A stretch of DNA of 26,289 nt, taken from contig CAYYTU010000043.1 in the NCBI GenBank assembly GCA_964474655.1, forward strand, positions 1 through 26,289, given 5' to 3'. Of the stretch, positions 6,484-15,398 are shown one piece after another. A model generated the notes under the pieces. It was not told the origin of the DNA and ran no database searches. It worked only from the letters and a program-made list of their open reading frames with translations. Source of the DNA: CAYYTU01 sp964474655. GTDB taxonomy: Bacteria > Chloroflexota > Anaerolineae > B4-G1. Each line of letters starts with the position of its first letter. Within the stretch, counting starts at the first letter, position 1. The translations under genes were made by a program, and so were the position numbers.

Positions 6484-8544
6484 TTACACTCCCAACAACC
6501 ACTTGCGCTCAGCAAGCCAATCGCCAGCTAAGACCGCGACGTGATGCACAAACGTGCGCGTCGCGAAGACAGCCGTAAAGATATTGACCAGGGAACCGAT
6601 AGCCAGCGTGATGGCGAAACCCTTGACGCTGCTGGCCCCAAAGTTCGATCCGAAGAAGAAGAGGATGACGCAGATGAGCAACTCCGAAGCCTGCGAGTCG
6701 CGAATAGAAGGCCAGGCCCGATCGAAGCCCAGCCGAATCGACAAGGGCACACTACGCCCCTGACGCAACTCCTCCTTCATCCGCTCGAAGATCAAGATGT
6801 TCGCATCGACCGCCATGCCGGCCGACAGGATAAAACCGGCGATGCCCGGCAGCGTAAGCGTGATCGGCATCAGCTTGTAAAGCGCAAAGTTAATCAGGAC
6901 GTAAATCGTCAGCGCAAGATCGGCCAAGCCGCCGGGCAACCGATAGTAGACCAACATAAAGAGCAGCACGATTCCCAGCCCGATGATCCCGGCGCGCACC
7001 GACCGCTCCACAGACTCCTGGCCCAAAGTCGCACCGACGCGATTGAAACTCTCCACCCGGAGCGGCATCGGCAACGCACCGTAACGGAGCTGAACCGCCA
7101 GCTGCTGCGCCGAATCCAGCGTGAAATCACCTTGAATCATACCACGCCCCTCGACAATGGGCTGATTGACGCGGGGGCAAGAGATGACCTGTTTATCCAG
7201 CACGATGCAAAGAAACCGCCCGACGTTGGCCGAGGTGTATTCCGCAAACGTCTGAGCTGCCTCGGGCTGCAGCTCGAAGGGAATCACGTACTCGCCCCGA
7301 TCCGTGCGGTCAAGCCCGACGTTCGCCAGATCAGCGCCGGTCAGAATCGTCTCGTAGACAGTGCCCGGCGAAGCGGACTGCTCAGGCGCCGTCTGCGAAG
7401 CGCCCGAAGGCGTAGCCTCCTCGGTAACGGCCTGCGAGACCACCGTCGCGGACTCCTCGATTGTGATGCCCTCAATGAGATCGTCCTTCTCAATGGATTG
7501 GACCACATCCATACCCGCGATAACTTGCCCAAAGACCGTGTAGGCCCCATCCAGATGACTGGTCTCATCCAGCGTGATGTAGAATTGACTGCCGCTGGAC
7601 GCTCGCTCTGGATTGACATCATCGCCACGTCGGGCCATCGCAATAGCACCCTCAATGTGCTTCAGGCCAATCTCGGCCGGAACCGTGTACCCCGGCCCCC
7701 CTTCCCCGGTGCCCAGCGGATCGCCACCCTGGATGACGAAGTCATCCTCCACGCGGTGGAACGTCAGGCCATCGTAGAACCCCTCCCGCGCCAGGAAGAC
7801 GAAGTTATTGACGGTGCGCGGCGCTGCTTGAGCGTCGAGTCGAACCACGATGTCGCCTTCCTCCGTCGCAATCGTTGCCGTGTACGCACGATCAGGCTCG
7901 ATCGCCATCGCCGGCGGCTCTTCGTATAACTCGTGACGCTCGGCCGGCGTCTCCGGCACCGGCGAATAATCCCGCGCTTCCTCTGTCGCCCCCACCTCTT
8001 CCAGAGGCATTTCGGTAGGGAGTGTCTCCGTCTCGGAGCCGGCCGGCGTGGACGCCTCCGTCGCCGTAATCTCCGCCTGGCCCTCCGTCGGAGCGCCCAA
8101 CGAAGTAGTGATCACGGTATCCGGCGCCAGCGGGTTGACGCCAGCATCGACAAACTCCAACAACGCCGTACCCTTGATCGTCTCCACAGCCTGCTCCGGA
8201 TCCTCAACGCCAGGCAACTCGACAATGATCCGGCGCTCACCTTGCGCCTGGACCACCGGCTCGGTCAAGCCCAAGCTGTTGACACGATTCTCAACGATAC
8301 GACGGGCCGTCTCCATCGAGGCGGGATCAAACTCCTGGCCTTCCGGCGGATCAGCCGAGAGAAGAACCTGAAGTCCACCCTGAAGGTCAAGCCCCAATCG
8401 AAGATCAATCTCGCGCTGATCCTCCGGCCGCCAAAATAGGAGGTTCTCAACCCAGCGGGGATGATCGATGTTTAGATCTACAAACAACGCTGTCAAAGCG
8501 ATCAGAATGATGATGGCAAGACGCCATGTCTCAGATGCTTTCAT
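6484..8544 (-). CDS. secD: Protein translocase subunit SecD with an inserted cyclophilin prolyl-isomerase domain
   Basis: 686 aa, far longer than the roughly 400-450 aa of compact SecD. Residues 1-135 are SecD: TM1 (8-22), DLRLGLDLQGG (47-57) and the first P1 half ending in GTALLEF. An acidic Thr/Pro/Glu linker (about 145-218) follows, then a complete cyclophilin domain (about 219-366), then a second linker (367-397). SecD resumes at TILTGADL (399-406) with five C-terminal spans and GMAVDANILIFERMKEE, where D580 matches the proton-relay aspartate of E. coli SecD. Cyclophilin active-site residues are visible: FHRVEDDFVIQGGD (262-275, R264, F269, Q272), SGSQFYITLD (317-326) and HLDGAYTVFG (330-339), with Tyr where human CypA has His126, as in many bacterial enzymes. 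The start at 8544 is preceded by AAAGGAAT; an extra 14 codons upstream lack this. By SecD topology the inserted domain lies outside the cytoplasm. Confidence 0.93.
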   Translation of the reverse strand: MKASETWRLAIIILIALTALFVDLNIDHPRWVENLLFWRPEDQREIDLRLGLDLQGGLQVLLSADPPEGQEFDPASMETARRIVENRVNSLGLTEPVVQAQGERRIIVELPGVEDPEQAVETIKGTALLEFVDAGVNPLAPDTVITTSLGAPTEGQAEITATEASTPAGSETETLPTEMPLEEVGATEEARDYSPVPETPAERHELYEEPPAMAIEPDRAYTATIATEEGDIVVRLDAQAAPRTVNNFVFLAREGFYDGLTFHRVEDDFVIQGGDPLGTGEGGPGYTVPAEIGLKHIEGAIAMARRGDDVNPERASSGSQFYITLDETSHLDGAYTVFGQVIAGMDVVQSIEKDDLIEGITIEESATVVSQAVTEEATPSGASQTAPEQSASPGTVYETILTGADLANVGLDRTDRGEYVIPFELQPEAAQTFAEYTSANVGRFLCIVLDKQVISCPRVNQPIVEGRGMIQGDFTLDSAQQLAVQLRYGALPMPLRVESFNRVGATLGQESVERSVRAGIIGLGIVLLFMLVYYRLPGGLADLALTIYVLINFALYKLMPITLTLPGIAGFILSAGMAVDANILIFERMKEELRQGRSVPLSIRLGFDRAWPSIRDSQASELLICVILFFFGSNFGASSVKGFAITLAIGSLVNIFTAVFATRTFVHHVAVLAGDWLAERKWLLGV

Positions 8545-8568
8545 AGAATTCCTTTCGAAGTGCAGTAA

Positions 8569-8586
8569 TTGCCAGCGATCTGGCAA
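8569..8586. promoter_or_regulatory. Palindrome upstream of secD
   Basis: TTGCCAG (8569-8575), spacer CGAT, CTGGCAA (8580-8586): a perfect 7-bp inverted repeat about 25-42 bases ahead of the secD start. It could be an operator or a 5'-leader hairpin; function unknown. Confidence 0.35.
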
Positions 8587-8937
8587 AAGGCCAGACGCTC
8601 AACCGGTCACACACGAGCTCCGTTCACATCGGGCGAATTGCCGGGACTACTCCGCGTGCTTGCCTACCAACCGTCATAGCCCCCGGCTCCAAGCGATGAT
8701 CCAGCAGTCGCCACAAGGCGTATGCAAAACGTGGGGGATTACGAGCGTCAAGATTTCGGAAGCCTACGATAACGATGTGCTCTGGCTCCAAAACCACTCT
8801 TTTCAGCACAATTTGGCAAGCAAAGTAGTATTCAGAGGCTTCCGAAGTCTGTCCTCCCCCAACTTGTAGATGCGCCCAAGCGAATGCCGCCACGAACGTA
8901 AGATTATAGCAGGCCAAGCCATCATGTCAATCACTGA

Positions 8938-8966
8938 TTGCAGATAGAGATGACATCCGCTACAAT
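8938..8966 (+). promoter_or_regulatory. Promoter of the nucleotidyltransferase-phosphatase / ADP-ribosylglycohydrolase unit
   Basis: TTGCAG at 8938-8943, 17-base spacer, TACAAT at 8961-8966. Transcription would start near 8973, 35 bases before the GTG at 9008. Confidence 0.65.
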
Positions 8967-9007
8967 ATACATCGGCAAAAGATAATCGACTATAACGGAG
9001 GTTTACT

Positions 9008-10429
9008 GTGACAGAAGCTGCTGCCATCATCCTCGCCGCCGGCGCCTCGACGCGCTTCGGCCAATGTAAGCAACTGCTTGATTGGCATAACAAGCCATTC
9101 ATCGTCCACACCGCCGACGTGGCACAGGAAGCTGGGCTAGATCCCATCGTGGTCGTGCTGGGCTGTCAATCTGATCGAACCCGGGCAGCTCTGGGCCAGC
9201 ATCCGGTGCAGATCACGATGAACTGGGCATGGGAGGCGGGTATGAGCGGCTCGGTGAGCGCCGGCCTGTCCGCCTTGCCCCCAACAATCGACGCCGCCGT
9301 CTTCCTGCAGTGCGATCAGCCGCTCGTGACCGCTGACTTGCTGCGTCGTATGGTGGCCCGCTTTGAGAATCACGATGCCTCCATCGTCTACCCCACGCAC
9401 AAAGGGCAACGCGGCACGCCCGTGCTCTTCGCCCGGCGCCACTTCTCGGAGCTGGCGAGAGTAACCGGCGATAAGGGCGGGCGTAGCCTCGTTACTCACT
9501 ATACGAAGAAAGAAGGGATGGCGACCATTGAGGTCGAGGACCCGCTGATTTTGCGTGACGTCGATACGCCAGAGGATTATGAGCAGATCAAGCAGCACGC
9601 TTCGGACGACGCCCGCGAGCCAGAAGCAGTGTTGGCAGATATCCGCCACTTGCTCATTGATATGGATGGCGTATTGTGGCGCGGAGAGACACCAGTCCCT
9701 GGGCTGCAAGATTTTTTCGCCTTCCTGCAAGAGCACCAAATCGATGCTATGCTGGCCACCAACAACGCCAGCAAGACGCCAGAGCAATACGTGGAGAAGC
9801 TGGCCCGCTTCGGCGTCGAGGTAGACAGCGAGCACGTGCTGACCGCAGCCCTCGTCTCGGCGGCCTATCTGGCCGACGTCGCAGCGCCCGGGACGCGCAT
9901 CTACGTCATCGGCGAGGAAGGGCTTCGGCGCGCGCTGACGGAGGAGGGCTTCGTCGTGACCGACGAGGACGCTGGCAACGTCGACTACGTGGCGGTCGGC
10001 TGGGATCGAGACGCCGACTGGAAGAGGCTGGCGACCGCATCGCTGCTCATCCACGAGGGTGCGACGTTCGTGGGCACCAATCCAGACAAAAGCTATCCCA
10101 CCGAACGCGGACCGGTTCCAGGCAACGGGGCGCTGCTGGCGGCGATTGAGGCCGCCACCGGGGTGAAGCCCATCGTCACCGGCAAGCCAGAACCGCGGAT
10201 GTACCAGGAGGCGCTGCGAAGGATGGACGCTCAGCCCGAGACAACGGCGATGATCGGCGATCGCGTCGACACCGATATCGCCGGCGCCGTGCGGTCCGGC
10301 TTGACCGGGCTGCTTGTCCTCTCCGGGATTGCCACTGAGGAAGAAGCCAGAATCGCGGTGCCCCAGCCGGATCTGGTGTGCGAAGACATCAAGACCTTGA
10401 CAGCGCTTTGGAAGCAAGTGTTGGATTAA
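9008..10429 (+). CDS. Fusion of a MobA/MocA-like nucleotidyltransferase and a HAD-IIA (NagD-like) phosphatase
   Basis: 473 aa made of two enzymes. Residues 1-196 are a MobA-like NTP transferase: LAAGASTRFGQCKQLL (9-24) binds the nucleotide, LQCDQPLV (100-107) carries the metal-binding aspartate and RGTPVLF (135-141) the acceptor loop; it is most like the MocA (molybdopterin cytidylyltransferase) group. Residues about 212-473 are a HAD-IIA hydrolase: nucleophile D218 and acid D220 in LLIDMDGVLW, TNNAS (251-255), K393 in TGKPEP, and GDRVDTDIAG (417-426). HAD-IIA members dephosphorylate small phosphoesters such as nucleotides, p-nitrophenylphosphate or phosphoglycolate. The start is GTG at 9008 with GGAGG at 8998-9002. 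There is no stop or frameshift between the halves, only a short linker (197-211). The combined substrate is unknown; no molybdenum-cofactor genes lie nearby. Confidence 0.88.
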   Translation: MTEAAAIILAAGASTRFGQCKQLLDWHNKPFIVHTADVAQEAGLDPIVVVLGCQSDRTRAALGQHPVQITMNWAWEAGMSGSVSAGLSALPPTIDAAVFLQCDQPLVTADLLRRMVARFENHDASIVYPTHKGQRGTPVLFARRHFSELARVTGDKGGRSLVTHYTKKEGMATIEVEDPLILRDVDTPEDYEQIKQHASDDAREPEAVLADIRHLLIDMDGVLWRGETPVPGLQDFFAFLQEHQIDAMLATNNASKTPEQYVEKLARFGVEVDSEHVLTAALVSAAYLADVAAPGTRIYVIGEEGLRRALTEEGFVVTDEDAGNVDYVAVGWDRDADWKRLATASLLIHEGATFVGTNPDKSYPTERGPVPGNGALLAAIEAATGVKPIVTGKPEPRMYQEALRRMDAQPETTAMIGDRVDTDIAGAVRSGLTGLLVLSGIATEEEARIAVPQPDLVCEDIKTLTALWKQVLD

Positions 10430-10457
10430 GGCTAAAGAGCAAGCGAGGAGGTATCGA

Positions 10458-11387
10458 ATGGAGACCCCAAATCAGCGTGAGAAGTTTCTGGGCGGTATGA
10501 TCGGCAGCGCCCTGGGCGACGCCATCGGTGAGCTGGCGTTTCGCCATTCCACCCGGCAAACACTCCAAGCAGCGGTCGAGCGGGAGGATGAGCTCATTTA
10601 TACCGATGACACGGCGATGGCCATCGGCCTGGCGGAATCGATCGCGGAGGCCGAGGAACTCGATCCACAACGCCTGGGCGATACCTTCCGCTCCAACTAC
10701 CGACGCGAACCCTGGCGCGGCTACGCCTCTGGCCCTCCGAGGGTTTTCTCAATGGTCGAGCGGGAGAACATTCCCTACTCCGAGGCCGCGCGTCGGCTCT
10801 ACGGCGGAGAAGGCTCCTTCGGCAACGGCGCCGCGATGCGCATTGTGGCGCTCGGTCTCTTCTTCCACGCCCACGACGCCGACGATCTCTACGAGCAGGC
10901 CCGCCGGTCGGCTATGGTGACCCACGCGCACCCCATCGGCATCGACGGTGCTGCTATCCAGGCCCGGGCCGTAGCGCAGGTCGTCTCCCTCGCCCCACAG
11001 ACTCCATTGCCCACCGAGAGGTTCACACAGCATCTGATGGAGATCGCCCGCACACCAGAGATGGAGCAGAAGCTGAGGCTGGTGCAGCAGCTCATCGCCG
11101 AGGATGTACTGCCGTCGGAAGCGGCGGAGCGTTTAGGCCGTGGGGTTGCCGTGCACCAATCGCTGCCCTTCGCCATTTATGCTTTCCTGCGCCATCCTGA
11201 TGTATTTGAAGATTGCCTCTTCTGCGCAGCGTTGAACGGCGGCGACCGCGATACGCTCGGCGCGATGGCCTGCGCCATCTCTGGGGCTTACCTGGGGGTG
11301 AGAGCGCTACCCCTTCCCTGGCGAAAGAAGATCGAAAATCATAACCAGATTGCAAGTCTGGCAACCCGTCTCGCAGAAATGGCATAA
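10458..11387 (+). CDS. ADP-ribosylglycohydrolase family protein
   Basis: 309-aa all-alpha hydrolase of the DraG/ARH family, which removes ADP-ribose from proteins or small molecules using a binuclear metal centre. Landmarks: GGMIGSALGDAIGE (12-25), the metal-binding TDDT (49-52), GSFGNGAAMRI (119-129), HAHPIGIDGA (156-165) and the C-terminal metal motif GGDRDTLGAM (261-270, D263 and D265). The start at 10458 has a strong GAGGAGG upstream. It lies 28 bases after the nucleotidyltransferase-phosphatase gene with no terminator between, so the two form an operon, ended by the hairpin at 11431. No ADP-ribosyltransferase partner (DraT or toxin-like) is visible, so a detoxifying or scavenging role is as likely as reversal of a dedicated modification. 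Confidence 0.9.
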   Translation: METPNQREKFLGGMIGSALGDAIGELAFRHSTRQTLQAAVEREDELIYTDDTAMAIGLAESIAEAEELDPQRLGDTFRSNYRREPWRGYASGPPRVFSMVERENIPYSEAARRLYGGEGSFGNGAAMRIVALGLFFHAHDADDLYEQARRSAMVTHAHPIGIDGAAIQARAVAQVVSLAPQTPLPTERFTQHLMEIARTPEMEQKLRLVQQLIAEDVLPSEAAERLGRGVAVHQSLPFAIYAFLRHPDVFEDCLFCAALNGGDRDTLGAMACAISGAYLGVRALPLPWRKKIENHNQIASLATRLAEMA

Positions 11388-11430
11388 TGGTCCATCCAGC
11401 GAGACATATTTTGGACACATCGGATGAGTA

Positions 11431-11460
11431 AACGGCGGGTGGAACGCTCCACCCGCCGTT
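11431..11460. terminator. Strong hairpin between convergent operons
   Basis: AACGGCGGGTGGA (11431-11443) pairs perfectly with TCCACCCGCCGTT (11448-11460), 13 bp with a four-base loop, between the stops at 11387 (plus) and 11488 (minus). There is no long T run on either side, so termination may be partly factor-dependent. Confidence 0.75.
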
Positions 11461-11487
11461 TAAGCTTCTAACTGCTACACAAAGACG

Positions 11488-12447
11488 CTACTGCATTTCC
11501 GGCGTGGGCGTCGGGGGTTGTTTGATGAAATCCTCGCGCCCATTCTCGACCAGCGCCTTCACATTGGCTTCGGCGATCTCCACGTAGTACGGCGACGTAG
11601 ACGCGCTGACCACGTACCCCCCGCCCTCAGCGAGCTTGGCGCCCACCTGCAGCGTGACCGTATCGGTCATCGTCTCGACGGTGGCGATGGCGCTAGGCTC
11701 GTCTAAGCCGTAGCCGGGCTGCTCCTCCTCGCCCAACGGTGCAGTCATTCGTAGTGATGCAAATTGCTGCAAGATACCAGTGACCTTCGCCTCGTCCAAT
11801 GTCTCATCGGCCTCCAAACCCTCCATTGTCCAGGCCCCTTCGTCGTCCTTCTCGAACACAAACTCACCATTGGCGTTCTCCACCGTCATCCGGTTCACGT
11901 CCTGTCGCGGTACGCTGACATAAGTCGGATCGATCCAGGTGGATGGTTGAACGCTGGCCTCATAAGTAGTCACATCATTGGTCAAATAGGTCTCACTCTG
12001 GCCCTCCAGACGGAAATGGGTCGCGCCGCGCTGCTGCGACGAGCCCAGGTAGAGCGTGTGCTCAACCCCATTGGCCGTCTCAAACGCTATGCGACGGGCA
12101 AATTCATCCGGCGAGACTTGAAGGCGCCGGTGGCTGGCTTCTCCACTCGCCACCACCTGAGCGGTTTGGAGCTCCAAGAGCCGCTCCAGGAACGTATTAA
12201 TCTTGTCGCTGCTGGCGGGGTAATCGTCGGCCTCAGGCAGCACCCACTCGCCCGTCTGCAACTCAAGGTAAACTGAAGCCCCTTCAGCGTCCTCAACGGT
12301 CAGCGCGGTGATCGCCTCCGCCTCCAGATCGGGGAACAGAGGAGCTCGCTCAGCGACGGTAGTCGGCTTGGGCCAAAAGATAAAGACGCCCAACGCGACC
12401 TGAAAAACCAGAATCGCAGCCAAAATTTGATGGTGTCGTTTGAACAT
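11488..12447 (-). CDS. DUF4340 domain protein, partner of the GldFG-type ABC cassette
   Basis: 319 aa with an N-terminal membrane anchor (about 8-25, ILAAILVFQVALGVFIF) and a long extracytoplasmic part matching the DUF4340 pattern: repeated beta segments such as ITALTVEDAEG, W-containing strands (GEWVLPEAD, GAWTMEGL) and the YGLDEPSA turn near residue 248. It ends in a short proline tail (KQPPTPTPEMQ). The ATG at 12447 overlaps the TGA of the upstream gene in a TGATG arrangement, with GAGGAGG just upstream, so the two are translationally coupled. Genes of this family commonly follow GldG-like genes; the protein is probably an extracytoplasmic accessory of the exporter. The biochemical role is not known. 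Confidence 0.88.
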   Translation of the reverse strand: MFKRHHQILAAILVFQVALGVFIFWPKPTTVAERAPLFPDLEAEAITALTVEDAEGASVYLELQTGEWVLPEADDYPASSDKINTFLERLLELQTAQVVASGEASHRRLQVSPDEFARRIAFETANGVEHTLYLGSSQQRGATHFRLEGQSETYLTNDVTTYEASVQPSTWIDPTYVSVPRQDVNRMTVENANGEFVFEKDDEGAWTMEGLEADETLDEAKVTGILQQFASLRMTAPLGEEEQPGYGLDEPSAIATVETMTDTVTLQVGAKLAEGGGYVVSASTSPYYVEIAEANVKALVENGREDFIKQPPTPTPEMQ

Positions 12448-15398
12448 CAAGCTACCTCCTCAGCCGTCATTGACAATTCTTCCGGGGGCACCAATTCCAT
12501 CGGTTTCTCACGGCGACGGTTATTGCTCCACACCACGCCGATGACAACCAGCGCCAGCAGCGCAATGACGTAGTTTGCGCCCTCCCAGAACGATTGAGCA
12601 CGCTCAGAAAGCGGAACCAGTACGCGGCTGTAACTGCCCCGCGCACGGATGTTGAGCAACGCCGTGTCCTCCGTCGACCAGGCCACGCAGTTCTGCATGA
12701 ACTTGAGACTGTTAAGGTAACGATCCTGCGTCAGACTGGACGAGAGATCGAACACCACGTCGTCCACGAACTCCGCGCTGCCGACGACGACCAACCGCGC
12801 TGACTGCGACGACTCTTCGACGGTGCTCGGCGGCGGCGGCGTGGGTGTTGTGGATTCCGACATCTCCTCCAACGAGGGATCAGATTCACTCTCGCTGGTC
12901 TCATCCTCAGAAAAGGGCGATGGCTTATCCGCGAAGTAGCTTTCGAACGAGCCCTTGACTGAGACGGCCAGCGGGTGTGATTCCTGCTCGTCCCCGACCG
13001 GGAAGCCCATCTCCGGATACGTCTCGAAGTCGGGCTGAATAGTCGTATCCGTCCGCGTCCAGGACCGAGAGCTGGACTTCAGCAGAGTGGTCACGTCGCG
13101 CTCGGCGTCTTCCTCTCCGTCGACAGTAAGCGGCGAGACCCAGTTAAGCGTGACGGCTGGCAAGTTGGAGACCAGCGGACTATCGGACGCCATGCCATCG
13201 GAGCGAACGTCGACAAAGAAGGGATAGTCGATGGCCTGGATCTGGCGCACCTGCGAATCACCAACCTGGCGCGTGGCCTGGACCGGGAACGGCTCGTTCT
13301 GCAGGTCCAGCACCAACGAATCCTCTACGGTGATGCCATAATGCGCGAGCATCTCCTGCAGGCCATCCTCTAGCGGTTTCAGCCCCAACCCGCCGGAAAA
13401 CTGATCGATCTGAATGGCGTAGTTACCGGCCGCTGCGACTACTGCGCCCCCGCGCATCAGATATTGATCGATAGCGTAGCGTTCTTTATCAGTCATATTC
13501 TGAGGCGCTACGACGACCAACACGTCCACCTCGCCCGGCACGCGCCCCGTGCTCAAGTCGATGTCGCGAACCTCGTACTCTTGCTCCAAGGTCTGGCGTA
13601 GTTGCTGCCAGCTGGAAAGCGGCTGCTGCATCTGCCCGAGAGCATTCTGTTGCGGTTGCTGCGGCGGCGTCCACAGCCCCACCACCTGCAAGAAGCCCGG
13701 CGAGGCCCGCTTGAGATTCGATTCGATGGCCGAGCGAATGTCGGATTCACTCATCTCGCCGGAGGGGTAGATCACCTGCTCCTGGTCGCCGACCTTGAGC
13801 ACCATGTGCATATAGTAGCTCTCGTCAGAAAAGAGCGAGGCAGCAAACGGCTGAATCTCATACTGATCGTACAACTCCTGGCGCGTGACCGGGCTGTCCG
13901 GCGCGTCTGGGTTCACAATCTCGTAGGTGAACTTGCCGCCGGACTGGTCGGCTATCTCGCCGACCACCTGCTCGATCCGTTGCGGAATCTCGGAAAGCTG
14001 CTGTGGCATCGTGTCCGGCGTGAGGTAGACGGTCAGCTCGGCCGGCTCTGGCAGCGCTGCCAGGATTGAATCGATGCTCTGAAAGCCGTAGACCACCTTC
14101 CGGATCGAGCTGGTCAAGTCATACTCCGGGTTACGGAGCCGGACGTCCGGGTTGCCGCCCGGGGTAGAAGAGACTTCAATCAGGTCTTGAAAACCCAACA
14201 CCACATGCTGATCGCCGTAACGAATCAGGATGTCGAAGTAGGAGTTAATCACGGAGGTCTCATACCGCCCAGCCACGCGGAAGGGCTGCGGCTGGATGCC
14301 GTAGGTCTGGTTGGCTTCGGCCTCGAGCTCGGGATGCTGGGCTGGATCGATGATCTCCAGATCCATCATCCCGCCGGCCGCCACCTCGTACTCGCGCAAC
14401 ATATCGCGGATGCGCGGGACCAACGGCGCCAACAGCGGGTGCGTCTTCTCACTGAAGTAGCCACGCACTAACAACGGCTCCTGCAGATTCCTCAGCAGAT
14501 CGCGCGTGGGCTGCGAGAGCGTATACTGCCGACTCTCCGTCAGATCCAGCCGCAGCGCCTGAGCACGTAGCGGGAAGACCCAGACGTTGACCAGCACCAG
14601 GTTAGCCACCACCAACAAGGTGGTAAGCGTCCGGGCCCGACGATAGGGTTTTGTGCGTTCGCCCGTGCTCCACTGCTTCATATGGAGCGAGAGGACATTG
14701 AGCATCAAGAAGACGCCCGTCAGGGAAAGATAGTAGAGCAGATCGCGCAGATCGACCACGCCGCGCTGGATGCTTTCGAAGCGGCTGCCGGACCCGATGG
14801 CGCGCAGCACCTCGCCAACCTCCCCGCCGAAGAACTCCGTCACGCCACGCGAACCGACCAGATAAAAGAGCCCACAAACCATCACGGTCAGGATGAGCGC
14901 CACGATCTGATTGTCGGTGCGGGAGGAGAGGAAAAGTCCAATAGCGGTGTAGGCCGCGGCCAGCAACAAGGCCGCCAGATAACCGCCGATGACCGGCCCC
15001 CAATCCAGGTTGCCCAACAGCTCGACGGTCAAGGGCAGAAAGATTGTCAAGCCCAGCGCGAGGGCGACCAGGGCCATCACGGCCAGGAACTTACCCGCGA
15101 CCAGCTGAATGGGGGAGACAGGCAGCGTCAGCAATACCTCCAGCGTGCCGGAGCGCTCCTCCTCACTCCACTGGCGCATCGTCAGCGCCGCGACGAGGAA
15201 GATCATCAGCACCGGCATCCACTTGAACAACGGACGGATGTCGGCGATGCCGCGGGCGAAGAACGTCTCTACCCAGAAGAACGTGAACAGGGTGACCGCC
15301 AGGAAGGCCCCCACGAAGATGAGAGCCATTGGCGAGCCGAAGTAACTATCCAACTCCTTACGCGTGATAGAAAGCAATTTCTCCATTTGATCGCTCAT
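12447..15398 (-). CDS. Fused ABC-2 permease (GldF-like) and GldG-like auxiliary protein
   Basis: 983 aa. Residues 1-245 are an ABC-2 type permease with six predicted spans and the diagnostic cytoplasmic motif EERSGTLEVLLTLPVSP (80-96). Another span (about 258-278) leads into the GldG-like extracytoplasmic region, starting LDLTESRQYTLSQPT (284-298). This region includes an ABC_transp_aux domain with the VVVAPQNMTDKERYAIDQYL stretch that resembles a class-I glutamine-amidotransferase-like fold. An acidic Ser/Pro low-complexity segment lies near residues 848-880, and a final span comes before a short cytoplasmic tail. In Bacteroidota GldF and GldG are separate proteins required for gliding; here they are one chain. 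The start ATG overlaps the TGA of the ATPase gene (ATGA). The transported substrate is unknown, and gliding is not implied by this cassette alone. Confidence 0.9.
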   Translation of the reverse strand: MSDQMEKLLSITRKELDSYFGSPMALIFVGAFLAVTLFTFFWVETFFARGIADIRPLFKWMPVLMIFLVAALTMRQWSEEERSGTLEVLLTLPVSPIQLVAGKFLAVMALVALALGLTIFLPLTVELLGNLDWGPVIGGYLAALLLAAAYTAIGLFLSSRTDNQIVALILTVMVCGLFYLVGSRGVTEFFGGEVGEVLRAIGSGSRFESIQRGVVDLRDLLYYLSLTGVFLMLNVLSLHMKQWSTGERTKPYRRARTLTTLLVVANLVLVNVWVFPLRAQALRLDLTESRQYTLSQPTRDLLRNLQEPLLVRGYFSEKTHPLLAPLVPRIRDMLREYEVAAGGMMDLEIIDPAQHPELEAEANQTYGIQPQPFRVAGRYETSVINSYFDILIRYGDQHVVLGFQDLIEVSSTPGGNPDVRLRNPEYDLTSSIRKVVYGFQSIDSILAALPEPAELTVYLTPDTMPQQLSEIPQRIEQVVGEIADQSGGKFTYEIVNPDAPDSPVTRQELYDQYEIQPFAASLFSDESYYMHMVLKVGDQEQVIYPSGEMSESDIRSAIESNLKRASPGFLQVVGLWTPPQQPQQNALGQMQQPLSSWQQLRQTLEQEYEVRDIDLSTGRVPGEVDVLVVVAPQNMTDKERYAIDQYLMRGGAVVAAAGNYAIQIDQFSGGLGLKPLEDGLQEMLAHYGITVEDSLVLDLQNEPFPVQATRQVGDSQVRQIQAIDYPFFVDVRSDGMASDSPLVSNLPAVTLNWVSPLTVDGEEDAERDVTTLLKSSSRSWTRTDTTIQPDFETYPEMGFPVGDEQESHPLAVSVKGSFESYFADKPSPFSEDETSESESDPSLEEMSESTTPTPPPPSTVEESSQSARLVVVGSAEFVDDVVFDLSSSLTQDRYLNSLKFMQNCVAWSTEDTALLNIRARGSYSRVLVPLSERAQSFWEGANYVIALLALVVIGVVWSNNRRREKPMELVPPEELSMTAEEVA

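Larger units (their letters stand above)
8545..9007. other. Divergent intergenic region between secD and the nucleotidyltransferase-phosphatase gene
   Basis: 463 bases without a credible gene: the open frames on both strands lack ribosome-binding sites and recognisable protein content. It holds the secD ribosome-binding site, the palindrome at 8569-8586 and the rightward promoter at 8938-8966. No clear secD promoter could be assigned. Confidence 0.6.

Noticed and set aside
5449..7929. Large antisense frames over secF and secD
   Set aside because: His/Arg/Gln-rich composition typical of reverse frames; SecD and SecF motifs are complete on the minus strand.
8468..8917. Open frames on both strands upstream of the nucleotidyltransferase-phosphatase gene
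   Set aside because: No ribosome-binding site, no recognisable domain, and they cover the promoter region of the divergent genes.
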